Part shown: positions 23,256-36,493 of the stretch, piece after piece
Position numbering within the stretch: the first letter of the stretch is position 1
Layout of the letters: the number at the start of each line of letters is the position of its first letter
Assembly: GCA_015039315.1 (NCBI GenBank)
Contig: WIDE01000037.1
Span: forward strand, 2,533-66,532
From: Clavulina sp. PMI_390
Lineage: Eukaryota > Basidiomycota > Agaricomycetes > Cantharellales > Hydnaceae
DNA length: 64,000 bases
Direction: 5' to 3'
Program-made: the position numbers and the translations under genes
The notes under the pieces: generated by a model
What the model was told of the DNA's origin: nothing
The model's input: only the letters and a program-made list of their open reading frames with translations
Database searches by the model: none

Positions 23256-24488
23256 CTAGACACGAGGTCGTGAGAGCTCATAATGTAGCTGGCTGACCTG
23301 TCCCCAGTTCAGCACATTCCAGAAATTCTTCAAATACTCTTCCTTGCCCCAAACGCCGTAATCCGACAACCATGCATGCTCGTGCACGCTCAAGCAGAAC
23401 AAGGGCGTCAGTTTGGCACCATACCCAAGCAGCGGCCCAGTGTTCGACGGAGGCTCCCCGCCAACCTTGCCCTCAGCCCAAGAAGAGTAGACTTCTCCAC
23501 GCTTGTTGAACAAGGAGCTCTTGTCTTCCTCCGACGCAGCGCTGAGTGAAGGATTGCCAATGCTGAACTGCCTGATTTGCCCACGGGTGTCGAACGGAGA
23601 GGTTGAAGAGGTTTGGGAAGTGGCCGAGGAGGGTGTGGATGAAGAGAATGGGTCGGCGAGACGACGGCTCTTGACGGTACTGGGGTCAATAGCAGATGGC
23701 GAGCCAGCGTTGCGGTCGACCGTAGGCTCGAGGTAACGCGGCAATGCCTGCTGACGACCACGGGCTAGCACGGTCCCCGCCCCATAAGTAGGAAGGATAG
23801 CCAGACGCCTGTTGGAATCCATGACGAGCCAGACCCAGCCGCTCGACATCATGCCCAACGCAGCGGCGCTGAAGTTGGATTTGAACTGGGCAAGTGAGCC
23901 AAACTCTGTCTTGATAGCCGTGGCAAAGTTGAAAAGGATTTCATCTTCATGGTTTGTTGCTGGCTCTCTAGGTGGTGCCTACCGAAGTGGGAAGTGGATT
24001 GAGAATTCTGCCATGTCACAAGACATAGAACGTGGTAGGCCACACGCACCAGATTGTCCAGGAAGAAGCTGTTGTTCAACGCCTGGCTCGCAAGATTGAA
24101 CGGAAGTATCCTGCTCGAGTCCTGGGCTGCAGTAATAACGGTACCCACAACGCTCAAATTCTCGAGCAGCGGATCCCCTACAAATTACAAGTCACACCAA
24201 AACGACTGGTTCGTAAATATGCCGGGTTCACGAGGAAAGACTGTGCTCACCTCGAATAAGGTCATTTAACCTCGAGAGCAGACCCGCCTGGTAGTCCACA
24301 GCGACGGTTCGGAGAGCATTCGGCGACAGAAAGTTACCCATGCCATTCTCAACAGCGTAAGGATAAGGAGGGAGTGTGTGCAGGCTGCGCGAACGCGCTC
24401 CAAAGGACGTGGGTATCCTCAAAGCCCTTCTGCTCCCCGCTACACGCACCGCCAACACGGCTTTGCTCGTCGACGCGAAGGGACGCAT
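23256..24488 (-). CDS. Mitochondrial small ribosomal subunit protein mS42/mS43-type (SOD-fold)
   Basis: Three minus-strand exons encode an Fe/Mn superoxide dismutase-like fold. The N-terminus (MRPFASTSKAVLAVRVAGSR) is a mitochondrial presequence. SOD-like landmarks are HTLPPYPYAVENGMGNFLSP, NHEDEILFNFATAIKTEFGS, MMSSGWVWLVMDSNRRLAIL and HEHAWLSDYG. The metal-ligand positions are mostly lost: the HHSKHH helix is replaced by a VDYQAGLLSRLND segment, the second His by an LNNSFF segment, and the Asp of the DxWEH motif by Ser (SVHEH). A 60-residue Ser/Thr-rich insert follows the central beta segment. This is what the yeast mitoribosomal proteins Rsm26 and Mrp1 look like, so a structural role in the 37S subunit is inferred rather than catalysis. 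Head to head with DAD1/OST2. Confidence 0.82.
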
Positions 24489-24597
24489 ATTTTTGAGTTT
24501 GTTGCTGTTGACGTCCAGGTCGTCGTCGCGTCACAGCGCTTCCCAGACTTTGTCACCCCCTCCTCCGCACACACACACCAGACACGTCGCCACACAA

Positions 24598-25155
24598 ATG
24601 GCTCCGCCAAAAGTAGCTTCCACCCAAACCTCGCCGCTCGTTACCCTATGGAATAGGTGATTTCTCCGAACGAGTACCCAGCCTCATAGAATGCGTCGCT
24701 AACTTTGCTGCGTGGCAATCTCAAAATAGCTACAATGACCAAACACCCGCCAGGTTGAAGGTCATCGACTCCTTCCTTGTCTTCATTATGCTCTCTGGAA
24801 TCATCCAATTCGCCTACTGTGTGCTGGTCACTACCTTCCCCTACAATGCATTCCTTGCTGGGTGAGTAACATCTTGAAGTTTGAGCACACCTTGCCAATA
24901 CTTACGACCCTTCTCCCTTCCGTAGTTTCGCAAGTACGATCGGTCAATTTGTCCTCACTGCATCGCTGCGATCCCAAGTAAACCCTGCTAGCCGAGAACA
25001 GTTCCCGAATGTCTCTCCTCAAAGGTATGTTGGGTCCATTTGTATGCTCTACCTAATATCTAACATTTCCCCACAATCCCTTGCGCAGAGCGTTTGCAGA
25101 CTTTGTCGTGGGGTCCATAGTGCTGCATTTCTTTGTATTTAACTTCCTAGGGTGA
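24598..25155 (+). CDS. OST2: Oligosaccharyltransferase subunit DAD1/Ost2 (118 aa)
   Basis: Small membrane subunit of the ER oligosaccharyltransferase for N-glycosylation. Four exons (24598-24656, 24730-24861, 24926-25024, 25089-25155) join to 357 nt. The product reads MAPPKVASTQT at the start, then TPARLKVIDSFLVFIMLSGI, FAYCVLVTTFPYNAFLAGF, STIGQFVLTASLRSQVNP and the invariant end RAFADF, ILHFFVFNFLG-type with three hydrophobic segments. Intron 1 must use the acceptor at 24728-24729; a shorter intron would break the frame. Divergent from the SOD-like mitoribosomal gene (109 bp between start codons). Confidence 0.94.
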
Positions 25156-25377
25156 TTGAATTTGATACCACAACCCTTGGCGCTCCATTCTCCAGAGTAA
25201 ACTCTGACAGCTCTATCACACACACGCACTCAAAATTTGTTTTCGTGTGATACGAAAGATTTATTATACTAGATACGGCGACGAAAATGATAACCTCGGT
25301 GGGATATACGTGTGATAGGAATGTATATGAGACTATGTTAAGATGAGCGGCCAAGAAAGGCTCGCGGCAGTGAACGA

Positions 25378-27232
25378 TTACGCCCATCCAGCGGTCTCAA
25401 CAAGATACGCCACAGCAAGCTTGGAGAACTCCAAGGCGTGGGTGAAGCTGAACTCATCGGAGACATCAATGCGGCTGTTATTCCATTGAAACGTTGGTCA
25501 GCAGGATATCATGTTACAGCAACATGGGCGACACGTACTCGTTGGTAGAATGAACGTGATTGTCAATGGCTTCAAAGGCAGATTCTATGCCGAATGCGCT
25601 AGGATAGCCATACTTGTTCCAAGAGGCGTGATCAGAGCAAGCATAACCGCACTTGGTCTCAACCCAAGGGATGCTGAGGTATTGGTCAATAAGAGTCTTG
25701 ATGAAGCCGGTCAACCTGGCGACAGTGGATCATGCTCAATTAGGTGGCACGGGGAGGTAGAAAGAGAATGACGAACGTGGGGTCAACAAAGTCAGTAACG
25801 ACTCCAACAACTTCCTTGGTGCCTCTCTTCACCCAAGCCGTCATATCGAACTGTTGTAAATGACAGAATGTAAGAGTTATGCTCCGCCTAGATGAAGATC
25901 ATGGGCTCACCTGAACTTGCGCAAGGATCTTTGCCTCACGGCTGGCGTACTCGGTCGCAACTGCCTGAGAGCCCAACAGGCCACCTTCCTCAGCAGAGTA
26001 CCAGTGGAACTCCACATCGTGAACGGGAGTGAACTCAGCCGCAAGGAGAGCACGGTAGGCTTCAAGAATAGTGACAGTGCCAGATCCTATAAATTATGGG
26101 CCAATGAGTGCTGTGGTTGAACAACATACATCTCGTTAAATCTCACCATCGTCATCAGCACCTGGAGCAGGCAAGAAGGGGAACAGATTGGTGCTATCTT
26201 GGTGAGCGCTGATGATAACAGTGCCATTTGAATCCTCAGAACCCTTGATCTTTGCAATCTGTAGACGACAAAAATTCAATGTTAGTTCCAAGGGCTCGTT
26301 AGAGAAACTACTACGCACGATGCTGTTCTGACCCCATGGGTGAGTGAACTCCGAGATGGAAATCTGGTTCTGGAGTTTGGGAGAGGCGGTAGATGCGGTG
26401 ATCTTCGGATGGCAGAGTCAGTTTTATGAGCCTCAATTCGCCTTGATATACGAACACACCTGGCCAATCTTGGACATCAGCCAAAGCTGACTCTCGCGAC
26501 CGGTCTGGCTCTTGTAGTCTAAGGCTAAATATTAGTATGGAAATATAATATCCTGGTTGCAAGACGTACACCGAGTGCGGAAGCTCGTGAACTTCTGGAG
26601 GTTCTCAATGGGGCCTTCCACAGACAAGGTCTCAATGACAGCCTTGATCTTCTTTGATACGCTGAAGGCGCCATCTACATGGTAATTTATAAGTAATGAA
26701 GACACTGATATAGGCCAGATGCATCTATCTCACAAGACTGTTCGTCCTTGGGGGCCACGAATGCACCCGCGAACCAAGGGATGTCGGTGCTTCAAGAAAA
26801 CCTCGGTTTAGTAAGACTAAATAGCAGGATAGCATTGTGTAAAACTTACACATCCATAAAGTTGAGACCCTTCGCCTTGGCCATGAACTTGATATGCCGG
26901 ACATGTTAGTTTAGTAAACAGTGTTCGAAGGCCAATCCTTTGTATGATAACTCACTTTCTCCTTCTCCGTAATCCAGACGGGATCCTCATCCTCGCTAAA
27001 CTGGACAAGACGTTTCTCGTCAAGGTCCACATAGTACCCTAGACAAAGAAAAATGGTTTCTATGCATGTCGTCACCCTCACTAAGGGGTTCGTTCTCACC
27101 AGCTGGGACTTCGCTCAAGTGCTTCTCAAGAGCACTCGCCGAGAAGACTTCCTGTGAGCCTGGAAGCACAAGCTGGGGCGCTGCGAGGGCGGTGGTCGCA
27201 AGCAGCGCAGTGGTGAATATTGACGACAACAT
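25378..27232 (-). CDS. Secreted M28 leucine aminopeptidase (Lap1-like)
   Basis: Zinc exopeptidase that removes N-terminal residues from peptides outside the cell. The minus-strand gene has many short introns. It starts with a signal peptide ([20 protein letters not shown]), then a propeptide region ([22 protein letters not shown]). The peptidase domain shows the five metal positions of clan MH: His in VIISAHQDS, Asp in GADDDGSGT, the catalytic Glu pair in [10 protein letters not shown], Asp in VTDFVDPTL and His in DNHVHST. Also present are [20 protein letters not shown] and a [13 protein letters not shown] end. Length and order fit family M28E fungal aminopeptidases. Start codons are only 96 bp apart from the divergent uL11m gene. 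Confidence 0.92.
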
Positions 27233-27328
27233 CGTTGTTGGTGGTGTAATCCAGGGATGTGCGCGTGTGACGAAGCCGTTCCGTGGGAATCTCGGGACCG
27301 AGTCTACTTTCAAAGCACTTTCTGTAAA

Positions 27329-27860
27329 ATGTCCTTGACACCGTCACTTGTGGTGCGCGTCCTTCATGAATTCATATCAGGCTTCAAGATAGCGAAATAT
27401 TGATCGTCATACTCTCCCGTCCCCTACCGTGTCGCGTCTTTTATCTTTGTAGAGGCTGGTTGTTGGCGCAGGCAAGGCGGCACCCACCCCCCCAGTGGGC
27501 CCCGCACTTGGTGCCAAGGGTGTCAAGTCTATGGACTTCTGTAAAGAGTTCAATGCTAGGACAGCTCACATCAACACTGGTGTCCCTGTCCCGTGCACTA
27601 TTATTGTCCAACCTGACAGGTCATTCACATTCACCACCAAATCCCCCACCACTTCCTACTTGTTGAAGCAAATAACTGGCATCGAGAAGGGGACAGCAAA
27701 GACGGGGCACGAGACTCTGGCGACAATAAGCCTCAAACATGTATACGAGATTGCGAAAATCAAGCGCACAGATGAGCACATGCAGGGACTGCCGTTAGAG
27801 AGCATTTGCCGAGCAGTTGTAGGCTCTGCCCGTTCTCTTGGGATCAACGTGATCCCGTAG
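27329..27860 (+). CDS. MRPL19: Mitochondrial large ribosomal subunit protein uL11m (143 aa)
   Basis: Two exons (27329-27352, 27453-27860) join to 432 nt. The product has the uL11 pattern: [54 protein letters not shown], and [17 protein letters not shown] near the end. It lacks the longer eukaryotic cytosolic uL11 form, so a mitochondrial role is inferred, as with yeast Mrpl19. The first exon supplies only eight residues. The start is the only Met that joins in frame to the conserved exon. Confidence 0.93.
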
Positions 27861-30800
27861 AGTTATTTTATCGTGGTTCTGCCATTTCGGCTGCTTGGCC
27901 TACGCACACGACTCCCCCTTCTCTGCATTTGACTCGCCACCCTAGTCCATAAAGTGAGTTGCCGTTCCTTCTTGCATTTACTTTCTCCATCGATCTCGAG
28001 AGGTTTTCTCGTAAGCCCAGCAGCAGAACCCCAATTCCCAGCGATCTTAGTCCCTTCTGACCTCGCTTTTTCTCCACAGATCGACAGCATTTTCCCCTTA
28101 ATGAGGCGGCCCTGCATTACGCGCTCGTCTGTAAGCCTTCGTTACTCGCTCTTTTGTGGCCTTGCAATTAAGAATTCCCCCAGATAGTTCCTTTCATTAA
28201 TGACATATCATCGCGAATCCTGTCTCGAACCAGACGTATCTCACATCGTCCGACGTTGCTTGAGAGCTACGGCATCACGCATTGACATGAGCGTCTGAGC
28301 ACCAGGAACGACGGTGAGATTCGGACCTGCCGAACGCTTTTCTGGCGGATTCCCCAGTGTACCGTGGTGATAGCGGCGCTTCCTGGTACCTTGAGCGACC
28401 ACCAACGTCAAGTTCGAGCTTGCTACCTTCTAAAGCTTCCTACAGGGCCAACTACCTGGTCTTAACTTGGTAACTACCGCGCAAGGCATATATTGTTCAC
28501 GATGTTGACAACTTTGATCGCGTCTTTGCTGGGTTGATGGTTCCTTGCAAGATTTTACGGCTTCGTGCTGCCGCGTTCAGTTGACCCATCTCTCCATCAC
28601 GGCTTGAACCATCATTTCTCATGCCCATGCATATGTTTATTTTTACTCACAGGGAAGTCAAACTGCACATCACCAGATGAGAGAGGACTCGTGGCCCCCG
28701 TAGTTCCACATCATAAGGCCCCAATCGGTTGTTTCTCTCTGGAGAGTTCCTGGCGTCCCACTCACGGCATCCCAGATTCTCACCATGCGCGCTTCAAATC
28801 TACGATTGGTTCTCGAGGTCCTGATGCCCGCCGCGTTGTTGCACCTAACCTTGTGGAGTCACGCCTCATCATTTTACCTCAAGCACACTAATTAGCCTCT
28901 GCCGCTGTGCCTGCGATCAGTCAAATGGCACATATGCCTTGTGCCTCCATCATCACACGTAACCAGGCATCGCTTGTCGTACCTGGCCTGCTAAATATTG
29001 AATATTATCATTCCGCCGTTGCTCGGCGCCGTTTTCACCCACGCAAGCCTCCGCTTTTGATAATAGACCCCTCAAGAGGGTCGAGGCACTCGGGTCCTCC
29101 CAATAGTTTTCATGTGCGTGTGAGAGCCACTTGAATCAGATGCGATGACGTCTTTTGTTTTCCTAGGCTTACACTCGCTTCTCACTCCTCACGGATACCC
29201 CAGAGGTAGATACGACTCCATTCTTCATGAGAAGCGGGTGCTACGTATGGAGCCTCCCGTGCGCTGACGGTCGATCATGAAATATGCCATTCGAGTTACA
29301 TACACTTGGCCAGGTGCAACTCTTCATGATATGGCGCATCTCCAATGACTTCGGCTTTGACAGTTGCAAGAATGAAATGCAACTGGGGAAATCGTATGCC
29401 GAGCAATACGTTGCTAAACGGATCCGGCCCGGCCAGAGCGTATGACGCTCCCTCACTAGCGCGATGCATGCACAGTGGAGTGTGTTCAGAGAAGTCCCGT
29501 TCACGCCCGTCTTCTGCCATACCCTAGTTGCTTGATTGGGACTGTTGTGCCATGATGCCTATCGGGTACGTCCCCCTCATGGTATGAGCGGGTTCTAACC
29601 GAGATACCGCGCGTCTCAGTGGTCGTGAAAGGTGCCGCAACACAGCACGAGAGGAATGAAAGGCCTAGGTGTTGTTGATTCAGCCACATACTAAAATCGG
29701 CCCGAATACATCGAATCGATGATGCGGTTCACTCCGCAAGAGCAAAAATTTACCTTGAATCGCATGCATGTACTTCGAACAGCCAGCTTTTTCTCATTAC
29801 TGAAAGCACAATGGGGTTACAACCTTTTCGAGGACTAGTTGGTTGAAATATTGATGCAGATCGCTGGAATTACTCCGTTGTGGCCCCGAAGCTTCTATTT
29901 CTTTTGGTCTGAAGGAGGGTTTACAAAATGTACTAGGAACAGGTGTTATCGAGATTCCGAACCTCTCCCTCGATCGCATTGTACATGTAACTCGCTTAGC
30001 CCCATCTTCTCTTCAATAGAGCTTGTCAAGTGATCCAGGAGGGATTGGCCCAGAGAAGAAGTTAATCGGAAGATCGGATCTATTATGAAGGGCGGAAATC
30101 GTTCGAAGCAGGCAGGAGCGCGAAGTGAACCAATCCGGGACATCCTAACTGTGGATCCGTGGAGAACGATTCGCGATCGGGGATTATCTTGATGATATAG
30201 GACTCGTTTCCGACCGCCGAGAAAAAAAGGTCGTTCGACTCTCGTCGCCCAGGGAAACGTCTGTTGATTGCAGCGGTCATTGACGGGCGGAGTTATCGAA
30301 GGGCACGAGTAGCGCCAAAGTTTCTCCTCTTTGCAACCATTTGGGGAGATCAGACACAAAGAAGCCGAACGTTGAGGACCTAATGCTATACAGTCTCAGC
30401 GGTTCTACCGTTGGTCGTCATCGATCGATCTCCGCGATAGTGCATTGGGGGGTCTGGGTGCATGGCAATCCCTAATGCATTTCCCACCCATGACTGAATG
30501 AAAACTTCCAATTTTGAGCTGTCGAGGAATCATTGCACTAAAGAGAAGTATTATTGCATTTTTGCTTCCTAGCTTCATGACATGCGGCACGAGTATTACT
30601 CACAGTAATTTGAGGCAAGTCCGCAAACTATTCGCCAGGGAACTTGGCTGTGTTGACTGGCTAAAGGGCGGGTTCCTTTCTTACCCGAGGCTCGGCACTC
30701 CGTAGCTCGACCACAGGGGAGACCTATTCAGTGTTGCAATATCGAATCAGCCAACAATTCATCCGAGGGCATCAACAGGTGGAATCCAGCGCCCCTGGAA

Positions 30801-32202
30801 GTCGAGACTCGGATATCGGCGAAAGTTGGTGCCACGTTTCCGGTATTCGTGCGGCGATCCTTCCATTGATGGTCGAGACTGCGCACCACACTGGGCGCAG
30901 AAGAACCTCTGTGTCGCTCTCTCACTCTTGTCCACGGTTGCCCCGGAAGTTTGGGGGGGCTGACATCACAGCCCGAACGAATCACCTATAGCTGATAACG
31001 CAGTGTGGCGCAAGCATAGAAGATTCGCTTTTCTATCTGCCGAACCGACACTTGCGTTGTTAGCTAGTTGTTCAGAATAGGCGCACCTGTACGGCATTCA
31101 ACCATGCTGACGCTTAACGCAAGGCACGTTTTTCCTGCAAGTATATAATTTTTCCCCCCTTGGCTCACACCAAAGCCCGCCGATGATACCACCCAATAAC
31201 CAATAGTATTTTTATGGGGAATCGTTGATGGGTTCGTGGTATATGCACTTAACGGCTGAGGCTTGGGCAGCCAGCCAATAAAGCGACGCTGTCAAGGGGA
31301 AGCAGTAAACGATGGGGAGGAAAAAGAGCGTGCGCGTGTGGATTCGGGACATCGTCCCAGATCGACGTCGAGGAAAGCTGAGCGATAGGAGCATGTGCGA
31401 GTAGCTTTAACACGACCAAGAACCGGTAACTGTGGGACTGAATGGCAGACATCCCACCCGGGTTCAGCAGGCCATTCTGTGACTTTTGTACGCAAATGTG
31501 CCGCCTGCTCGCGAGAAGCATGGAGTCATTAGACGTGCAAGAAGAACACACACACGCACACAATCTGTCATGAGGTATGGGGGCAAGAAATTAGGTACTA
31601 TTATGCTCATTATCTCCAAGTCGGAGAAACGGGGGCTGTTCGGATGGGTGGGTAGGGCCGAACGCACGGTGCGAAGGCCATCCGTGGGACCGGCTTTTCC
31701 TGGGCTGGCAATGCCTGGGCCATGATTCCGTGGTGCGAAAAGTTTGGTGGGTGGGACTCGAGTCGTCGACTCTGTGGGTGAGAGAGAAGGCCTGGACTGA
31801 TGCGAAGGGCGAGGAAGCAACTCAGTTGGCCCGCCCGCAAGTTAAACATTGGTCGTGATGCGTGTTGCGAGGTGGTGGCACAGATATGCAGCTCCTTGTC
31901 ACATCACGCATCAGCAAGCCAGCGCATGAGAAGCAAAGACGAGGCCACTGGTCTCTCGAATTATGCACCTCTTGTTTAGAATGGGAACGAACTCAATTGA
32001 GCCAGTCGCGCTGCTTTTTTTATTGACAATGGAAGGAGGTTGGCGGTGAATAGGCTAAATTCACTTTTGCCTGCTTCTCCCCCTTCATGAGTCCAAGATA
32101 AAGATTGAGCGCGTCAAGGGGGGTGCTCACCCATCCGAACCAACTCCCCCCTCTTCTCTTCCTCCACTTTGCTCTCCAGCCCTCCTCGCTTACCTCGTCA
32201 TC
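27861..32202. other. Gene-poor interval, nothing recognised
   Basis: ORFs here are short (up to 137 codons, for example 29946-30359 minus), overlap on both strands, and show no known domain, signal peptide or consistent splice structure. I see no reverse transcriptase, integrase, transposase, tRNA or 5S rRNA. It may hold old repeats that cannot be recognised without a database search. Confidence 0.4.
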
Positions 32203-33233
32203 ATGCCACCCTTCCCTGTGTCCGAATTGCTCGTCATGTCCTGGAGCTCGGGGGACCCAAGAGACTCTGCGCTCTTCACAAACTGGGGGATCCTCTACCG
32301 CTTCGAGACTGGCACAGAGCGCAGAAAGACCGTCACAACCATCTGGCGCGCCATATCTGAGACAAAACAAGAGCGCGTAGCCCGCTTCGAGTGGAATGCT
32401 GAAGGCGATCTGGGCCGTGCCCTCATAGGTGAATCATCCGTGTTCCTCCTCACTACCCCCACATGCACGGCAATGCACCGCAGCATTAGGCACCCCCGCT
32501 GACATCCCGAATGCCTCAATAGGCCGATCGACGATTCCAATGGCTGATCTTGTCCGACCAATCGGACCTGCTGCAAGGTATGGTTCCCAATCGACACCGT
32601 CATTCATTTCGTGCTCATCGCGATCGACTGCATCTTCCCAACAGCACGTGGACTGGTCCAGACGGACTTGAGTACACCTGGTCCGCCTCGAGCGCGTCAC
32701 CTGGCGAAATTCACGTATGTGCTCTCTCGCGTCATCTCTGAGTTCACTATTGTTTCTTCCCCCCCGCACAATGTTCGCTCACTCCTAATTTTTGTCGTAA
32801 TTTTCTCCTTTTTTTTTTCTATGCTGCTCCTCCTCTTCATCATGGTGCCTACACTTTTCGCCGCCCCGCTCTACCAGCTATACGATCCCAACCGGTCCAT
32901 CATTGCCCTGTACCGGAAAGTCCCTGCACGGAGATGGGACATTGGCGAGGTTGTTACGACAGACGCCGAATTACATTTCTTTAGCAACGCTGGGAGCCGG
33001 ACCGTAACACATCCAGTATGTCGATGTTTATTCGGTTCCGTAAACTACTCGAAAAAAGAGAGGGAGCAGATGACTCACGCTACTACACATTGTCCCTTCA
33101 TATCCTCTGCCCCCTGTTACTGCTCGCCCGCGTTTTGTTCGTCCCTCCCGGTACTTTCCATGCCATCTAGCCGATGATGGATCTCGTCATATTGTCGGTG
33201 ATGCTCCATCGGGTGGTATTCAACCGTGCATGA
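32203..33233 (+). CDS. DUF6593 domain protein (183 aa)
   Basis: Five exons (32203-32428, 32523-32577, 32645-32714, 32878-33015, 33171-33233) join to 552 nt. The product starts MPPFPVSELLVMSWSSGD, then TNWGILYRFET, RARFEW-like RVARFEWNAEGDLGRALIG, WTGPDGLEYTWSA, LYDPNRSIIALYRKVPARRW, GEVVTTDAELHFF and a short hydrophobic end (MMDLVILSVMLHRVV). This beta-rich layout is the basidiomycete DUF6593 family, which is expanded in Agaricomycetes and has no known function. Intron 3 carries a T-rich tract followed by the acceptor at 32876-32877. It stands alone in a gene-poor region. Confidence 0.85.
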
Positions 33234-36200
33234 TCCTGGGACTGGCACGGCACATTGCGATCTCATCGTGTAGTGGCGAGGTGGGAATTTCATGATCAAC
33301 CCTCTCTTCCTGATATGTGTTTATGTAACAATCGACGTCGGTCAATCCCTGTTAGGCATTCTTCCTCCCTTTGCGGGCTGGTCCTCAGAGCACCACACGC
33401 CATACCCTTTTTCGTCCCCATCCGATCCCTCTCTTTGTACACCACTCTCCATGATCATCCCAACTTGCCTCAACATACCCGAGCTGCCATGTCCCTCACC
33501 AACTGCTATCACACTCGGAACCGTCCGCCCTCACTTATTCATTATTGCAAAGACCCGTCCCTTGCGCCCATACCACCGCACCGGACATCCGTGGCATGGG
33601 CGTCTTCATCTCTGCAATCTCCGCATCCCCTGCCGCGAACCCGTGATGGGATGTTAGTGGCTTTCGCCGCATGGCGATGCATTGCACATCGAAAATCATC
33701 CTCATCGTCACCCTCAATCAATACATTGCATACGCGCCCCGCCAACTCTTCACTCCCGGCCGTCCCCTATCTCTTGATGCCGCCCGCGCAGTCGCCTAAA
33801 AAAAGTGTCAGATGCTCGTCGCCTGTGGCCGATTCTGCTGATTTTGTGTTATTCATGTATACCGTACGCCACCCTCATCCTACATTCTTGTTATCTTAGT
33901 TACGATCCATTCCATCGTTGTACACCACACCAAAACTTCCCTTCTGCCTCCATATCATTTCCTGTCCTTCTTCAGTCGTTTTGGATGTTTGTCCCCCCGT
34001 CACTTACTGCCGTTTATTCTACTCATCAGCTGTCTCCGCCACCGACCCTAGCATCGTACAAGTTTGCATACCTGTTTATTCGAATCGTATTGATCTAATA
34101 CATGTCTGGCTATCTGCTTTCCTCCGGCCCTTGTCCAGATCTGCCCACGTATCCGTTATCCCGATGATCTCGCTCCCCCTGCAACCTCAAATCTGACTGC
34201 GAACCTTGCATGAATTCACCTCGCCTGCTTTCTAGATCCTCAGTGGCCAGCTTCGGGTAACCCCTTCCAACATCAGAACGCCCATTCAGAAGTCATTCCA
34301 TTCTGGTGACCATCCTGAAACAAACTCAGGGCCATCACTCTTAGTTGTACGAGAGACTTGCATTCTGTTGACCCTCGTTCAAGCGTCATTACACCGCACC
34401 GTGCACATGCTGATCCGCCAGCCCAGACCTTTAAGCAGCCTTCCATCTGCTTTGTTTCATCACGCTAAACCTCGGCTGTACTCTTATTCCAACTCGAAAC
34501 GCTTTATTGAGAGACTTCATTCAGAACCACTTCCCCCCGCGCCGTTCTGTTTTGCGCCTATCTGGCCAGGCATTCTTGCGAAGTGATCGCGGCCCTTCAG
34601 TGGCACTCTATGTGATCAAATGCCTGGCGCTTCTGCACATGGAGCAGGGGGGCTACTACTTTTGCTGATGGTCTGCATGGTAGCCTCACCGCGAACTTCA
34701 AGAAGACAGCACTTGGCGTGAGCTTTTGCGCACGACGCGACATTAACGTGCATAAGCAACTCTTCGGTCGGTACAGTCCTCTGATCGAATCGAGCAAAGT
34801 CTTTTTGGCGAAATCGCAGAACCGAGTATTGATACCACCTCTTACGGCCACACCCCACTTGACCTTTCTATTGCTTGAGTAATAGGACGCACATGCATGC
34901 TATTGTTGTTGTTGTTGCAATATCTTGATACCACAACCCTCGGCAGAGACGGTGCCGCGCTCACAGTGAAATTGCGAGAGAGCCGTGTAAGTAGAAGTTC
35001 GGCAGCCCTCACACCCATGCGGAAAACTCCGTCGCGGTAATGAAAAACTTTCCAGGTGCGGAGACGCGGAAGGCTCCCTTCACTCACGTTTTTTGTTCTC
35101 GCACGAGGCAATTACGCACGCAAGGATTTTTGACCCCCCCGTTTGATGCATGTGACCTTCGACAGGTTGTAGGCTTCGAAGCTTCTGCCGGTGGGATGGG
35201 AGGCGGTTGACTCCATGGAACCAAAGCACTCATGCTCATGGTCGGCCAGCGACGGCACCGCGCGCTTCCTCAACTCGCTATCTGTGAGCGTGACTTTCTG
35301 CACAAAGGGAATCGCGCATACTGGTAGCGGCTGGTTAAACGCATTAGATCTTCACCCGATATCTCATTGCAACTCGCTCCCCATGAGCTACATGTATGCC
35401 CCCTCGGAATCACCGGTCAGCGTACCAGCATCGTGGCAACAGGACGAGTAAGGGTTTTTTGCTCCTTGGAACTTTCACGTTGTATCTTGATGTGATTGGC
35501 GTCGTACGTACAGTAGATGTCCACGTGAACCGAGATAATGTGGTGGCCTCAAGGATGGGTGATGATTTGCGCTCAGGAATTCTGCCTCTCAATGCAGCGT
35601 GGCTTCTCCCCACTTCAAAGAGACGTGGGGTCGAGCATACTGTAATCTTGAATCTCGATAGATCTGCAGGCTCAGAATCCGCGCGGCCGTGTTGTGCCAC
35701 CAAAACCCCGATCTCGTGTCCGAACTGAATGGGCCATCATATCTTCGCATCTCGCACCTTCAGGCAACCCCAGTCCCTGGCAAGGCTTTACAACGTGAGT
35801 GATTCCGCCCCTTTTGAATGGTTTTTTCTTGCAGGGCCCCAAGCCTCACCCCCATCAGATGAGTTGATTTGCGAAGGCCAATCCCGAAGCAGGCACCCCA
35901 GTAGTCAGTTTTCATGAACTGCCTGACTTGAAGCCTCCGACTCGCCGACGTCGTCAACAAGGTGTGTGTGTGAGTAGCCGATGTCGTTGACCAGCGGGAG
36001 CAGTGAGTGCAACGACGTTCGGGGCGAGCCGACCCCAATGCATGTGCATATCTCGTGCGTCATACGCTCTATTCGATGGGGATCGAGCCGGGAAGTTGCC
36101 GTGCCAGGAAATGTAACCTTTATCGTCGGGTCATCGGGCGTGGCACGACTTGATGCCTGGAGATGCAAATGACCGCACGCACCCCTTCCACGAGGCTTGG

Positions 36201-36493
36201 GACCTCGTGATTGATAAACCACACAGAGATTACCACACCATCAATGACATGCCGACCCCAGAGAAGACTCGTCAAGATCCACCGAAACCGATCGAGATAT
36301 GTGGCTTCAAATTTACGAGGAGCGGCAAGGACCACCGATAACGCTTTTCAGGTCAAATGGAGCTGGATTCATACATTAGGCGGCCTAATATTTGAGTGGT
36401 GATGTGACAGCCCAATAAGCATGCCAACCATTATGATGTTAAACCTGGGACCAAGGTTTTGTTCTTCCTTCCCACCCGCACCTGAGCGACTCC
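33234..36493. other. Gene-poor interval downstream of the DUF6593 gene
   Basis: The first 1.4 kb is pyrimidine-rich on the plus strand and contains a 214-codon ORF (33255-33899) full of Ser/Pro/His/Arg that looks like a composition artefact. The rest holds short ORFs on both strands with no recognisable product. Confidence 0.4.

Noticed and set aside
24378..24656. Alternative long ORFs spanning the DAD1 start
   Set aside because: The DAD1 frame from 24598 with the intron 24657-24729 restores the conserved protein; the others cross the divergent promoter.
33255..33899. 214-codon plus-strand ORF after the DUF6593 gene
   Set aside because: Composition is driven by pyrimidine-rich sequence (Ser, Pro, His, Arg); it overlaps other ORFs and has no domain or splice logic.
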